NCBI RefSeq assembly: GCF_018531465.1
Contig: NZ_JAHDTF010000025.1
Span: forward strand, 1 to 64,000
Reading direction: 5' to 3'
DNA length: 64,000 nucleotides
DNA from: Sphaerisporangium fuscum
GTDB lineage: Bacteria; Actinomycetota; Actinomycetes; Streptosporangiales; Streptosporangiaceae
The stretch's first letter is position 1. Each line of letters opens with the position of its first letter. Shown here piece after piece: positions 8,386 through 17,096 of this stretch. Under the pieces are notes generated by a model. The model saw nothing but the letters and a program-made list of their open reading frames with translations, made no database searches and had not been told where the DNA came from. The position numbers and the translations under genes were made by a program.

Positions 8386-8985
8386 TCAGGCCGTCACATA
8401 CCGCGGGCGCCCGGCCGGCCGGTAGACCTGGGTCGTCACGCCCTTCGAGTCGACCCTCGACTCGACCAGGTCGAGCGCAAGATCCGGACCGGTCTCCGGG
8501 AACAGTCTCGCGCCCTGGCCGACGATCACCGGGAACACGAGCAGAATCATCTCGTCGACCAGGTCGTTCTCCAGCAGCCACCGGGTCAGGATGCCACTGC
8601 CGTGCACCTGCAGCTCACCCCCGGGCTTGGCCTTCAGCTCACTGATGGCCGCCGCGAGGTCACCGCGCAGAGCGGTCGTGTTCTTCCAGCGCGGCGCGGT
8701 GAGCGTGGTCGAGGCAACGTACTTGGGGGCCTCGTTGAAGGCCACGCCGATGGGATGCGTGGACATCTTCCAGGCGTCGGCGAAGAACTCGTAGGTGCGC
8801 CGGCCGAACAAGAACGCCTCGGCGCGCTGGACGGTCTGCGTGATGAACGCCCTGGTCTCGTCGTCGCCCTTCCCCCGGGCCCATCCGCCGCGCTCGAATC
8901 CGTTCTTGCGGTCCTCCTCTGACGCACCGCCGTTTCCCTGCATCACCCCATCGACGGTGACCTGAGTCATGGTCGTCAGCTTCAT
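8386..8985 (-). CDS. Dihydrofolate-reductase-family protein (RibD C-terminal domain)
   Basis: The start at 8985 follows a GGAGG Shine-Dalgarno eight bases upstream and gives 199 residues. The fold is the RibD_C/DHFR-like domain: MKLTTMTQVTVDGVMQGNG opens it, FLFGRRTYEFFADAW and LTAPRWKNTTALRGDLAAAI follow, and ELQVHGSGILTRWLLENDLVDEMILLVFPVIVGQGARLF closes the nucleotide-binding part. Such stand-alone proteins are probable NADPH-dependent reductases, not true folate enzymes. The gene is 51 bp upstream of the DGPF gene on the same strand and likely shares its transcript, so it may belong to the ECF42 regulon. Confidence 0.9.
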   Translation of the reverse strand: MKLTTMTQVTVDGVMQGNGGASEEDRKNGFERGGWARGKGDDETRAFITQTVQRAEAFLFGRRTYEFFADAWKMSTHPIGVAFNEAPKYVASTTLTAPRWKNTTALRGDLAAAISELKAKPGGELQVHGSGILTRWLLENDLVDEMILLVFPVIVGQGARLFPETGPDLALDLVESRVDSKGVTTQVYRPAGRPRYVTA

Positions 8986-9177
8986 GATCGCGGTTCCTCC
9001 ACCTCGGCGCCGCCCCTCGCGGGCGGCCTCACCCCTGCTACGAACACCACCGCCCCGATCCGACACCGCAGGCCGGATTTCTTCGAGAAACTTTCCGGGA
9101 CGCCATCCGCCGGCGGCCAAGGGTGAGGCGCCGTCCGCTCCGTCGGTGCCGGCGGAGCGGACGGCCTGTTACTGCTG

Positions 9178-10593
9178 CTACTTCATCGGCAGGCAGGGCG
9201 GTGTCTGGAACGTCACGCCGTCCAGGAAGTTGCCGGCCGTAGGGCTGCCGCCGGCGGCCGAGACGGACTCGAAGGCGAATCGTGTGACGGTCTGGCCCGG
9301 CGGGACGACGTACACGCCGGTGTAGTGGCCCCAGGCGGTGTTGCCGTCGGTGATGTCCGGTGAGGAGGCTCCGGCAGGAGTTTGGGCCACGGTCGCGCCT
9401 GGTGCGCCGATGAGCACCCTCATCGTGTCGGTACCGAGGCGGCCTCGGTGGTACAGCGACCAGGTCATTGGGGTTCCCGGGACGGTGGGCAGGTCCTGGT
9501 AGAGCGTGGAGACCTGGTTGGCGTTGAGTTCGGCGAACTGCCGGCCGTCGGCGGACGGGCCCTCGCCCGCTCCGCTGCGCCAGAACTCCAGCTTGCGGTC
9601 GGTGGCGGTGGTGTGCCAGCCGACGCTCGGGTTGGTGGAGGCGTCGGGGATGTTCCAGTCGGCCGTGGCCACCGGAGGCGCCTCGAAGCTGCCGTTGATC
9701 AGGCTGACCGGTTTGTAGGCGCAGGTCACGGTGACGGTGACCGTGGCGGTGCTGGTCCCGCAGGCGGTGGTGACGGTGTAGGTGAAGGTGTCGGTGCCGC
9801 TGAGGCCCTTGGCGGGCGTGTAGATCACGTTGTCGCCGGAGATCGTCGCGGTGCCGTTGGCGGGCTGGGTGAGGTTGCTGATCACCGGTGCGGTCGCGGT
9901 GTCGTTGGCCAGGACGGGGATGGTGACGGCCGTGTCCTGCTGGGTGGTGGCGGTGTCGTCGACGGCCTTGGTGGGCGAGATGGACTGTCCGCTCACGATC
10001 TGGATCGGTGGGGCGGGGGTGTTGTTCCCGAGCTGGCCCGGCGCGGCGATGACGCTGCTGATCCCGGTCGGCCGGATGGTCATGCTGCGCCCGATGGTGC
10101 CTTGCCGGACCCGGAAGGTGATGACCTTCGCGGGCGGGTCGGTCTTGGTACCCGGTGAGGTGATCGTCAAGGTGGTGCCGTTGATGGTGCCGGCTCCCGA
10201 CTGGCCGACGACATCGGCACCGGCCAGTAGCGACGCCAGATCCCACGTGGTGGTGTAGGTCCTGACCAGCAGCGGCCACTGGGCGGTGCGGTGCGTCAGC
10301 GTGAGGGTGAAGGTGCCACCCGGAGCGATCTGCCCGCCCCACAGCGACGGCGAGGTGACGACCGAGACCGACCCGCTGCCCAGCTGCATGCCAAGCGCGT
10401 TCTTCCAGTAGTAGCTGACCGGGTAGTTCGCCTGCCCCTGCCGGACACACGGCGTATAGGCGGCTTGGGCGGCGGCCGGCCGCACGCGGGTGGGGTGGGC
10501 CTCGGCGGCCCGCGCCGGCTGCGCCCCTGAGATGGTCAGCAGCGCCGGCAAGGCGCAGGTCAGCGCGGTGAGCACGGATCTGGGTGATAGCAA
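9178..10593 (-). CDS. Secreted multidomain protein with Ig/cadherin-like repeat
   Basis: The 471-residue product opens with a Sec signal peptide (about residues 1-29, cleavage after ARA). Residues 45-210 form a beta-rich domain with no family I can name. Residues 214-297 (KAVDDTATTQQDTAVTIPVLANDTA ... GTDTFTYTV) are a bacterial Ig/cadherin-like module of the VCBS or Big_9 sort. Residues 298-471 (LINGSFEAPP, LYQDLPTVPGTPMTWSLYHRG, WGHYTGVYVVPPGQT) look like a galactose-binding jelly-roll used for carbohydrate or surface binding. There is no sortase motif or anchor, so it is probably released. An extracellular adhesive or matrix role is inferred. Confidence 0.8.
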   Translation of the reverse strand: MLSPRSVLTALTCALPALLTISGAQPARAAEAHPTRVRPAAAQAAYTPCVRQGQANYPVSYYWKNALGMQLGSGSVSVVTSPSLWGGQIAPGGTFTLTLTHRTAQWPLLVRTYTTTWDLASLLAGADVVGQSGAGTINGTTLTITSPGTKTDPPAKVITFRVRQGTIGRSMTIRPTGISSVIAAPGQLGNNTPAPPIQIVSGQSISPTKAVDDTATTQQDTAVTIPVLANDTATAPVISNLTQPANGTATISGDNVIYTPAKGLSGTDTFTYTVTTACGTSTATVTVTVTCAYKPVSLINGSFEAPPVATADWNIPDASTNPSVGWHTTATDRKLEFWRSGAGEGPSADGRQFAELNANQVSTLYQDLPTVPGTPMTWSLYHRGRLGTDTMRVLIGAPGATVAQTPAGASSPDITDGNTAWGHYTGVYVVPPGQTVTRFAFESVSAAGGSPTAGNFLDGVTFQTPPCLPMK

Positions 10594-10808
10594 GACTGAA
10601 CTCCACTCTGTCGTGAGGAGTGCCCTCGTAGATCGACTTCATGGCGACGCTACTCATCGCGATGTATCAACTTCGATCAGTGACTGATCACGTGATCTTC
10701 GTGTCGCGCTCCCGGCCCCGACGTGCGCGCCGCCGCGAGGCCTCCCCCGCCACGGACTTCACGGCACATATCCGTGCGCCCCAAGGCGATGCCACCAAGG
10801 GTCAGCTG

Positions 10809-11054
10809 TCACGGCTCCAGGTGGGCGAGGTCGAACCTGAGCCGCGGCCGCTCCATGTCTTTCGGTACGGCGACCTCCCACGCGCACGACACGCTCCTGC
10901 CGTGGCGTACGGCCCGCGCCGCCGCCAGCCGGACGTCGTCGGTGATGTGGTTCAGCGTGCCGAGCTCGTCGTCGCCCCACCGTCCCCAGTTCGACGGCGT
11001 GTCGAAGTACCCGAGCACGTCGTCCTGTGTGGGTATCGGTCGCCCTGCCGTCAT
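10809..11054 (-). pseudogene. N-terminal fragment of a cyclase-family protein
   Basis: Eighty-one codons remain. SNWGRWGDDELGTLNHITDD and the following AAARAVRHGRSVSCAWEV match the start of actinobacterial cyclase-family (kynurenine-formamidase-like) proteins of about 300 residues, but the frame ends at a TGA at 10809 before the metal-binding HxxxD segment. No continuation was recognised in the next 200 bp in any frame. Its ATG overlaps the MFS stop as ATGA, so the original gene was the second in an operon with the exporter. It is inactive as it stands. Confidence 0.65.
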
Positions 11055-12244
11055 CCTTTCTCGGCGGCGACGGCGGAGGCGGAGAGGAGCGTCGCAGCGC
11101 CGAGGCCGCCCCAGAGGGCGGCCGAGCCGTGGGAGGCGAGAGCGGTGATGACCGCCGGGGAGACGGCGAGGCCGAAGCCCGTGGAGAGCTGGAAGCGGGC
11201 GAGGGCGCGTCCCAGGAGATGGGCGGGGGCGAGGGCGGTGACGAGCGCGGTGGCGCTGCCGGCATAGATGATCTCGCCGATGGTGCAGACCACGGACACC
11301 GTGGCGACCGCCGGCGCACCCCAGCCGTGTCCCAGTGAGGTGGCCGCGAGGAAGCCGAGGTAGGAGGCGGCGAGTACCACGCCGGCGAGAGCCAGCACCG
11401 TCCGCCGGGAGAAGCGGGACATCAGGACGGTGACCGGAACCTGCAGGGTGACCACCAGCACAGTGTTCGCCACGAAGATGGCCGCCGGCCACACCGGGGA
11501 TGCGTGCAACTGTGTCACCAGGACCAGCGGGAGCGCGATCTCGGGGACGTTGAGGCAGAAGACGTAGACCACGTTGGCAGCCAGCAGCGTGCGCATCCGA
11601 GGTGCGGGCCCGCCGGCCCTGTCCTTGGCCGGAGTGGCGGCCGGATGCGTGTGCAGGTGGACCGACCACGCCAAGGCCGCCGCAGCGAGATAGGCGAGCC
11701 CGGTGACGGCTGCCAGCGCCTGCAATGCCGTGGTGCCGCCTGCCAGGCATGCGGTGGCGAGGAGGGCGCCCGCGCCCAGGCCGGCGTTGCGCAGGGCGCG
11801 GCCTCCCGCGAGAGCGGCGTCACGTTCGCGGCCCTGGGCGACCGTGGCCACGAGGGCGGCATGGGCGGCCGGCCATGCCTGGTTGCCGATGCCGAGGAAG
11901 AGTGCCGCCGTCGCGAACAGCCAGACGTGCCCCGCCGGGGCGGCCAGCAGCAGCGCCACGCCCAGCACCCGCACCAGCATCGACGCCGCCACGACCGTGC
12001 TGCGTGCGCCCCGGTCCAGCCATCGGCCGACCGCGGGCATGCACACCAGACCCACGACGACGCCGACCGTCATGGCGACGCCGGTGACCGACGCGGACAG
12101 CCTCAGCACCGTCACCCCGTAGAGCAACAGAAAGGGCCGCAGCAGGCCGGTGCCGAGCGCGTCCACGGCCAGGGCGACGGCATAGCGGGGGCCTCCGGAG
12201 GCACGGACGAGGGCGCGCGGCTGGATCTTGGTGGTGGTCGCCAT
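11051..12244 (-). CDS. MFS transporter
   Basis: From the ATG at 12244 the protein has 397 residues with about twelve hydrophobic segments (for example YAVALAVDALGTGLLRPFLLLYGVTVL and VTGVAMTVGVVVGLVCMPAVGRWLDRGA, the latter carrying the G-R-x-x-D-R-G loop 2-3 motif). It is a proton-driven major facilitator, most likely a drug or metabolite exporter. It is divergent from the DUF5937/ArsR-type regulator at 12345, with a perfect palindrome in the gap. The preceding 40 codons of open frame overlap that palindrome and are not counted. Confidence 0.85.
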   Translation of the reverse strand: MATTTKIQPRALVRASGGPRYAVALAVDALGTGLLRPFLLLYGVTVLRLSASVTGVAMTVGVVVGLVCMPAVGRWLDRGARSTVVAASMLVRVLGVALLLAAPAGHVWLFATAALFLGIGNQAWPAAHAALVATVAQGRERDAALAGGRALRNAGLGAGALLATACLAGGTTALQALAAVTGLAYLAAAALAWSVHLHTHPAATPAKDRAGGPAPRMRTLLAANVVYVFCLNVPEIALPLVLVTQLHASPVWPAAIFVANTVLVVTLQVPVTVLMSRFSRRTVLALAGVVLAASYLGFLAATSLGHGWGAPAVATVSVVCTIGEIIYAGSATALVTALAPAHLLGRALARFQLSTGFGLAVSPAVITALASHGSAALWGGLGAATLLSASAVAAEKG

Positions 12245-12281
12245 GGCGTCAACGATGCGTTCGGCCGCCGGGGCGGGCTGT

Positions 12282-12308
12282 GTCGGTTGACGGACACCGT
12301 CAACCGAC
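12282..12308. promoter_or_regulatory. Perfect 12-bp palindromic operator
   Basis: GTCGGTTGACGG (12282-12293) and CCGTCAACCGAC (12297-12308) are perfect inverted repeats with a 3-base spacer. The site lies between the MFS start (12244) and the regulator start (12345) and is the obvious binding site of the ArsR-type dimer. Confidence 0.8.
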
Positions 12309-12344
12309 GCGGTCGTCGGCCATCCGACCAGCGATGATGAGGGG

Positions 12345-13430
12345 ATGACGTTGAGGATCGACATCGACGGCCTGCCGTCCGGGCGACTGCGGTTCGCCGC
12401 CTCCCCGCTGGCCGAGCTGACCGCGATGCTGCACGTGCTGGCCGAACCCGGGCACCACCCGCAGCTCGCCGGGTGGGCCGGGGACGTCTGGGCCGGGCTG
12501 CGGCCGGAGCTGGCCGAGCGGTTGCGGGAGGCGGAGTTCCTCTGGCGTTCCTCGCGAGCCGACTTCCTGGTCCCCGCTCGTCCTCGGCCGACCCTCGCCG
12601 AGGAGCTGGACGATGTAGACCGGATCGACGATGAAACCTATGTGACCGCCGCGCTCATCACCACGTGCGGCAGCAACCGGGTCCACTTCGCCGCGCCGTC
12701 GCCGCTCGCCGACGCGGCGGCGCGCGAGCGGGCCCTGGACCTGGCCCAGGCCCGCGGCGCGCTCCAAGAGGCCTTCGCGGAACGGCTGCTCGCGGACCCG
12801 GCCGCCGTGCGGGCGCGGGTGCGTCACACCCTCGAACAGTGCGCCGAGGCCTTCTTCGACGCCGCCTGGACGGGCGTCGCCGTGCGAATCGCCACCGACC
12901 TGCGCCTGAAGAACGATCTGCTGAAGCACCAGGGCATCGGGGCGGCGCTCGCGTCGGTCTCCGGCGCCGTCACCCTGGCGCCGGACGGCAACTGCATCAT
13001 CGTGGACAAGCTGCAGGACAACGCGACCACCGCCCATGGCTCCGGGGTGACCTTCCTCCCCAGCGTCTTCGGCCGCCCGCACCTGGTGGTGGTCCACGCG
13101 CCGGGGTGGCAGCCGGTGGTGCAGTACCCGGTGGCCGAGGCGAGTCCATCGGAGCCGGTGTCGCTGGAAACGGTCACGCTACGGCTGGAGGCACTCGCGC
13201 ATCCGGTACGACTGCGGCTGCTGCGCACCCTCGCCCGCGGCGCGCACACCACCGGTGAGCTGGCCCACGCCTGGGAACTTTCACCCCCGGAGGTTTCCCG
13301 CCACCTCGCTGTCCTGCGCCGCGCGGGCCTGCTCACGGCCCGGCGGCACGGTCGTTACGTCCGTCACACCCTCAATCTCCCCGATCTGACGGCGCTGGGC
13401 GCCGACCTGCTGACGGCCGTACTGCGCTGA
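12345..13430 (+). CDS. DUF5937/ArsR-type winged-helix regulator
   Basis: This 361-residue regulator is much longer than simple ArsR proteins. Residues 1-250 form an actinobacterial DUF5937-type sensor domain (FAASPLAELTAMLHVLAEPGHHP, AFFDAAWTGVAVRIATDLRLKNDLL). Residues about 275-345 are an ArsR winged helix (LEALAHPVRLRLLRTLARGAHTTGELAHAWELSPPEVSRHLAVLRRAGLL), with recognition helix SPPEVSRHLAVL. No metal-binding cysteine pair is seen in the HTH, so the ligand is probably organic. It most likely represses the divergent MFS exporter by the palindrome at 12282-12308. Confidence 0.9.
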   Translation: MTLRIDIDGLPSGRLRFAASPLAELTAMLHVLAEPGHHPQLAGWAGDVWAGLRPELAERLREAEFLWRSSRADFLVPARPRPTLAEELDDVDRIDDETYVTAALITTCGSNRVHFAAPSPLADAAARERALDLAQARGALQEAFAERLLADPAAVRARVRHTLEQCAEAFFDAAWTGVAVRIATDLRLKNDLLKHQGIGAALASVSGAVTLAPDGNCIIVDKLQDNATTAHGSGVTFLPSVFGRPHLVVVHAPGWQPVVQYPVAEASPSEPVSLETVTLRLEALAHPVRLRLLRTLARGAHTTGELAHAWELSPPEVSRHLAVLRRAGLLTARRHGRYVRHTLNLPDLTALGADLLTAVLR

Positions 13431-13704
13431 GTAGCTTCGGTCCGCCGGAACGCGAGCGGCCGCCGCCTTCGCAACATCGTCCGACCGGGCAGGCCGCGCG
13501 AGCAGTACCGGCGCGACCGCCTGCTGCCCGCGGGCAGCCGGTCCGTCCCTGGCTGAGGGACGACCCCACGCGCCTGGGCGGCCGGAGTGGATGTCACCCT
13601 GGACATCACCGCCGATGTGCCGCACGTGGTCGTTCGCCGGCGTCCTGCGTCCTGCACGAGGCGGACGATGCGCTGGACCGCGTCCTCCCCGAGCCGGGCC
13701 CGTG
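13431..13704. other. Non-coding or decayed stretch
   Basis: No supportable gene starts or ends here. Frames across the stretch are interrupted and give no recognised domain. It leads into a C-terminal remnant of an NTF2-like protein, so part of it may be the eroded front of that gene. Confidence 0.4.
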
Positions 13705-13839
13705 ATCTGGGACACTGCCTCCAGCGCCGCAGGACGCTACCGTGACCGCTTCGAGCGCCGTGACGGGCTCTGGCGGTTCGTGGAGCGCCACGTCCGAATC
13801 CACCTGGTCGGCGACGTCAGCCGCCACTTGCGCGCATAG
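13705..13839 (+). pseudogene. C-terminal remnant of a SnoaL/NTF2-like protein
   Basis: The end of an open frame reads AAGRYRDRFERRDGLWRF and then VERHVRIHLVGDVSRHLRA before a stop at 13837. This is the last strand-turn-strand of SnoaL-like (NTF2-fold) proteins, where 'GRY.DrfeR.dG.WrfaeR' is diagnostic. The roughly 100 residues that should precede it are not recognisable, so I treat it as a truncated gene. Function of the parent family ranges from polyketide cyclisation to steroid isomerisation. Confidence 0.45.
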
Positions 13840-13963
13840 CCTCCTCCCATCAGGCGTCGCGCGACGAACTCGACCGCTCGCGCCGGCGACACACAGGCCG
13901 AAAGCCATGACGGTGACGACACCGCTGAGTAAGACACCTGCGGCTACTGGCATTCTTGAGCAC

Positions 13964-14419
13964 ATGAGAAAGGCGCTGGCAGCGGAAGTGGCTGCCATCG
14001 AGAAACTGGTCCACGACGCCTACCGGCCGTGGGTGGAGATCACGGGCACGCGGCCGTTGCCGATGGAAGCCGACTACGATGCCCTGGTCGCCGCGGGGCA
14101 CGTGCACGTCACCGATGGGCTTGACGGGATCATCGTGCTGATCCCGGAGGACGGCGCGCTGCTGGTCGACAACGTCGCCGTCCGCCCCGACCGGCATGGC
14201 CGGGGTATCGGGCGGAGCTTGATGGCCTTCGCCGAGCAGGAGGCCTCGCGGCTCGGGCTACCGGCTCTGCGCCTCTACACCAACGTCAAGATGGCCTCGA
14301 ACATCGCCCTGTACGAGTCACTGGGCTACGTGGAGACCGGCCGCCAGGAACTGGAGGGCCGGTCCGCGGTGCTCATGCGCAAGGAACTGTCGCCCCAGAA
14401 ACCTGATCCTCTCCTGTAG
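13964..14419 (+). CDS. GNAT family N-acetyltransferase
   Basis: The 151-residue protein has the GNAT core: LLVDNVAVRPDRHGRGIGRSLMAFAEQEASRLG contains the Q/RxxGxG/A-type loop (RHGRGIG), and NIALYESLGYVETGRQ is the usual C-terminal block. The start at 13964 puts the first strand (MRKALAAEVAAIEKLV) at the N-terminus, as in homologues. An in-frame ATG at 13907 would add 19 unlikely residues; neither has a strong Shine-Dalgarno. It acetylates an unknown small molecule or protein. Confidence 0.87.
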   Translation: MRKALAAEVAAIEKLVHDAYRPWVEITGTRPLPMEADYDALVAAGHVHVTDGLDGIIVLIPEDGALLVDNVAVRPDRHGRGIGRSLMAFAEQEASRLGLPALRLYTNVKMASNIALYESLGYVETGRQELEGRSAVLMRKELSPQKPDPLL

Positions 14420-14621
14420 GTGGCCCGGAGACGGTTGTTCCTCACCGAATCTGGTCCGGCCTGCAAGAGGGATGTCCGGCGGCCGCCGCAGCCTGGCGAG
14501 GCGGCGGCCGTCTTACGCTCATCGGTGACCCACCGTCCTGAACCATCGAGCGGCACCGTGCACTGATCGGCGCGGTTTGATCGTCGCCGCGACGGCCACG
14601 GAGTGCTGTGGGCAGGGACGC

Positions 14622-15236
14622 TCACGGTGGTCCGAGTACATCGGGGCTGACCAGGGCGCGGGCGGCGGCGGCGAAATACTGCTCAGGGGCCGCGTCGGCG
14701 AGGCCGAGGAGGATGCCCTGGCTCAGGCCGATCATGAGCGCGCGCAGCGCTGTGGCCAGGCGTTGCGCCTGCCGTGGAGTGACGGCGGCCCCATCGTGGG
14801 ATCTGCCGGACAGCAGCGCGATCAGGCGTTCCTCATGGGCCCGGACGGAGGCGGCGAATTTGGGCGCCAGTTCGGGGTCGCGTAGGGCCAGGTCCTGCAG
14901 GCTGATCTCGAACGACAGGCGGCGCAGCGCGTCGGGGTCGTCACACAGGCGATGGTAGTGGCGGGCGAAGACCTCCACCGCCTCGACGAGGCCCATGCCG
15001 GCGGGCACGGCCTGCTCGATGCCGTCGTAGTGCGGGCCGAGGTACTCCGAGACCAGGGCGATGAGCAGGCCGTTCTTGCTGCCGAACAGCGAATAGACGG
15101 CGCCGGTGGTCAGGTCGGCCTGCTCGGCGATCTCCTCCAACCTGGCCCGGTGACCGTCGCGGGCGACGATCCGGCGCGCGGCCTCCAGCAGTGCCCGCCG
15201 GTTCCGCTCCTTGCCCTCGGCCCTTGTCATTCTCAT
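14622..15236 (-). CDS. TetR-family transcriptional regulator
   Basis: The 204-residue protein has its HTH at residues 8-55 (RNRRALLEAARRIVARDGHRARLEEIAEQADLTTGAVYSLFGSKNGLL), followed by a helical domain (SFEISLQDLALRDPELAPKFAASVRAHEERLIALLSG). It is divergent from the small frameshifted gene at 15263 and the isomerase gene behind it; a short palindrome sits at 15246-15256 between them. It probably controlled that operon. Confidence 0.9.
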   Translation of the reverse strand: MRMTRAEGKERNRRALLEAARRIVARDGHRARLEEIAEQADLTTGAVYSLFGSKNGLLIALVSEYLGPHYDGIEQAVPAGMGLVEAVEVFARHYHRLCDDPDALRRLSFEISLQDLALRDPELAPKFAASVRAHEERLIALLSGRSHDGAAVTPRQAQRLATALRALMIGLSQGILLGLADAAPEQYFAAAARALVSPDVLGPP

Positions 15237-15245
15237 AGTTCTATT

Positions 15246-15256
15246 ATTACAGTAAT
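15246..15256. promoter_or_regulatory. Short palindrome in the TetR divergent gap
   Basis: ATTAC-A-GTAAT (15246-15256) is a perfect 5-1-5 inverted repeat in an AT-rich patch 10 bp upstream of the TetR start and just before 15263. It is a plausible TetR half-operator core overlapping both promoters. Confidence 0.45.
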
Positions 15257-15262
15257 CTCGTT

Positions 15263-15474
15263 ATGAACGTTGCGGAGTTCATGAGCGAGATGGCCGGCCA
15301 CACGGCGTCCTATCGGTCGATGCGCTGCAGGCCGAGCTCGACGAGCTCGCCGAACGCTTCGACCTCTGGTACGGCCAGGCCGCGACCGACTCCCCCGGCC
15401 CGCCGATCGAGCTGCGCGAGCTGGTCGCCGTCCTGACGGCCGCCACGCACGCGGCCCCGAGCATCGTCACATGA
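15263..15474 (+). pseudogene. Small frameshifted gene upstream of the isomerase
   Basis: An ATG at 15263 starts MNVAEFMSEMAGHTASYRS. Coding character then switches frame: the downstream frame, with strong GC3 bias, reads VDALQAELDELAERFDLWYG and ends LRELVAVLTAATHAAPSIVT before the stop at 15472-15474. That second frame has no start codon of its own before meeting a stop, so a one- or two-base indel near 15315 is the simplest explanation. The intact product would be about 70 residues, helical and soluble. I do not recognise the family. Its stop overlaps an ATG of the next gene. Confidence 0.4.
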
Positions 15475-15488
15475 AAGAAGAGCACATC

Positions 15489-16105
15489 ATGGACATCAAG
15501 GCCCTGATCGCGGCCGAACGCCGGGACCTGGCGGAAATGCTGGAGGACCTGCCGCCCGCCGCCTGGGACGCGCCGACCTTGTGCGCCGGCTGGCGCGTCC
15601 GCGAAGTCGCCGCGCACATGTCCCTGGGATTCCGTTACCCGCTGCCCAAGATCCTGCTGGAGCTGGTGAAGGCACGGGGTGACGTCAACCGGATGGCCGA
15701 CCGGCGTGCCCGCCAGGACGCAGCCACCATGCCCACAGCCGAACTGGTCAGCGCGATCCGGGACAACGCCCATCACCCCTGGAAGCCACCGGTCGGCGGC
15801 ATCACCGCGGCGCTGGGCCACGACGTCGTCCACGGCCGGACATCACCGTCGCCCTCGGCATCCACCGCCGCGTCCCCGAAGATCGCCTCCGTCCCCTCCT
15901 GCAGCACATCGCTCCCCGGACGGCGAAGTTCTTCGGCGCGGACCTCGACGGCGTCCAGCTACGCGCCGACGACCTGGACTGGACCTTCGGCACCGGCGCC
16001 CCGCTGAGCGGGGCCGCTCAGGACCTACTCCTGGTCGCCTTCGGCCGCAAGCTGCCGCCGGGGCACCTGCGCGGGCAGGCGAGCGACCGGTACGTCGCCG
16101 CATGA
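15489..16105 (+). pseudogene. Frameshifted mycothiol-type maleylpyruvate isomerase family gene
   Basis: The first frame (start 15489, Shine-Dalgarno AAGAAG) encodes IAAERRDLAEMLEDLPPAAWDAPTLCAGWRVREVAAHMSLGF, the DinB-like N-terminal domain of mycothiol-dependent isomerases, to GHDVVHG near 15836. The natural continuation lies in another frame, starting DITVALGIHRRVPEDRL at 15839 and ending LPPGHLRGQASDRYVAA at 16105. One missing base at about 15838 restores a 205-residue protein. DinB metal ligands would include the His of VAAHMSLG and the GHDVVHG pair. Either a recent frameshift mutation or a sequence error; the rest is perfectly preserved. Confidence 0.75.
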
Positions 16106-16143
16106 ACAATTCAGCCGATCAAAGCACGGCAGGCAAGCCCGCT

Positions 16144-16797
16144 CTAGGACTGGGTGGGCAGTGGCAGGCGAGCACGCAGTTCGGTCATGCCGGGGCCCGA
16201 CAGACGTGTCAGGGCGGCACTTCGCCCATTCAGCAACAGGAGGATCGCCGCGATGGACCCTTCGACCCGCTGTCCTTGTCCCACGGACCAGGCACAGTCG
16301 GTGGCCGCGAACTCGAGTCCCTTCAACTCCTGACGGGCCTGAAAGGACCACCCCATGGTGAAGGGCCATTTCATGGTCCAGATCCGGGTTGCGGAGAAGG
16401 CCGCGGCCCGCACCGGCATCGGGCGGTCTCGTCCGAGGGGGATGGCGATGTCCTGCCCGTGGACGAGGATGTCCAAGAGCGGCTGCCCGCCGGGCGCCTT
16501 CCTGCGGGAGCCCACCATGCCCCGCAACAGGGCGCTGATCTGGCGCACGGGCAACTCGGCTTGCCGTACGGCGGTGTCGTGAAGCATGCGGTTGATGTCT
16601 CCCCGGGCCTTCAGCAGCTCACGCGCCGCCTGCGCGACACCCATATGGGCAAGGGTCAGGTGGGCGGCGACGTCGCGCACCCGCCAGCCCGAGCACAGGG
16701 ATGCGGCCTCCCATTCCTGGTCGGAGAGGTCGTCAAGAAGGTCCGCGAGAGTGGACCGCTCGTGATCGATCGCCGGCCATATCTCATCCCGGTCCAT
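16144..16797 (-). CDS. Mycothiol-dependent maleylpyruvate isomerase family protein (DinB fold)
   Basis: The ATG at 16797 has an AGGAGG Shine-Dalgarno and gives 217 residues. The N-terminal DinB-like four-helix domain (IDHERSTLADLLDDLSDQEWEAASLCSGWRVRDVAAHLTLAHMG) carries the usual W-x-x-x-[ST]-x-C-x-G-W and VAAH motifs, and DILVHGQDIAIPLGRDRPMP holds the second metal His. Family members use mycothiol as cofactor in ring-fission or detoxification chemistry. It faces and is homologous to the frameshifted gene at 15489, ending 38 bp from it, so the pair looks like an inverted duplication. Confidence 0.88.
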   Translation of the reverse strand: MDRDEIWPAIDHERSTLADLLDDLSDQEWEAASLCSGWRVRDVAAHLTLAHMGVAQAARELLKARGDINRMLHDTAVRQAELPVRQISALLRGMVGSRRKAPGGQPLLDILVHGQDIAIPLGRDRPMPVRAAAFSATRIWTMKWPFTMGWSFQARQELKGLEFAATDCAWSVGQGQRVEGSIAAILLLLNGRSAALTRLSGPGMTELRARLPLPTQS

Positions 16798-17096
16798 CCC
16801 AGCCTCCTGCCGGCGCACCCGAAAACCAGTGTGGTCATTCAACTCTCCTGGTACGCCGGTCCTGCCTTCGGGGTTCCCGTCGCGATCGCGGAAGCCCGGC
16901 CCTGAACAGCGAGGTCCGCGCCATCGTGGCGGACAGGGCGGGATGCGCCGCGGATCCGGAACGCGGTCGGCGCCGCCTTCGGCGTGGTGGCGAAGGGCTG
17001 GGTGCAGGGGGCACAGGATTCCGGCCTGGACGGCCCGGCCGAGGTCGACAAGGCGCCGGCACATCTGGAGTCGGGCCTGGGCTTGTGAAGGGGTCT
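16798..17096. other. Gap without a recognisable gene
   Basis: The 299 bp contain only frames without domain similarity. On the plus strand a GC3-rich run ends RNAVGAAFGVVAKGWVQGAQ and then a stop near 17088, which could be the tail of a lost gene, but I cannot assign it. Confidence 0.3.

Noticed and set aside
11051..11750. Open frame continuing upstream of the cyclase fragment into the MFS gene
   Set aside because: Only the final 81 codons match a family; the rest is a shadow of the transporter.
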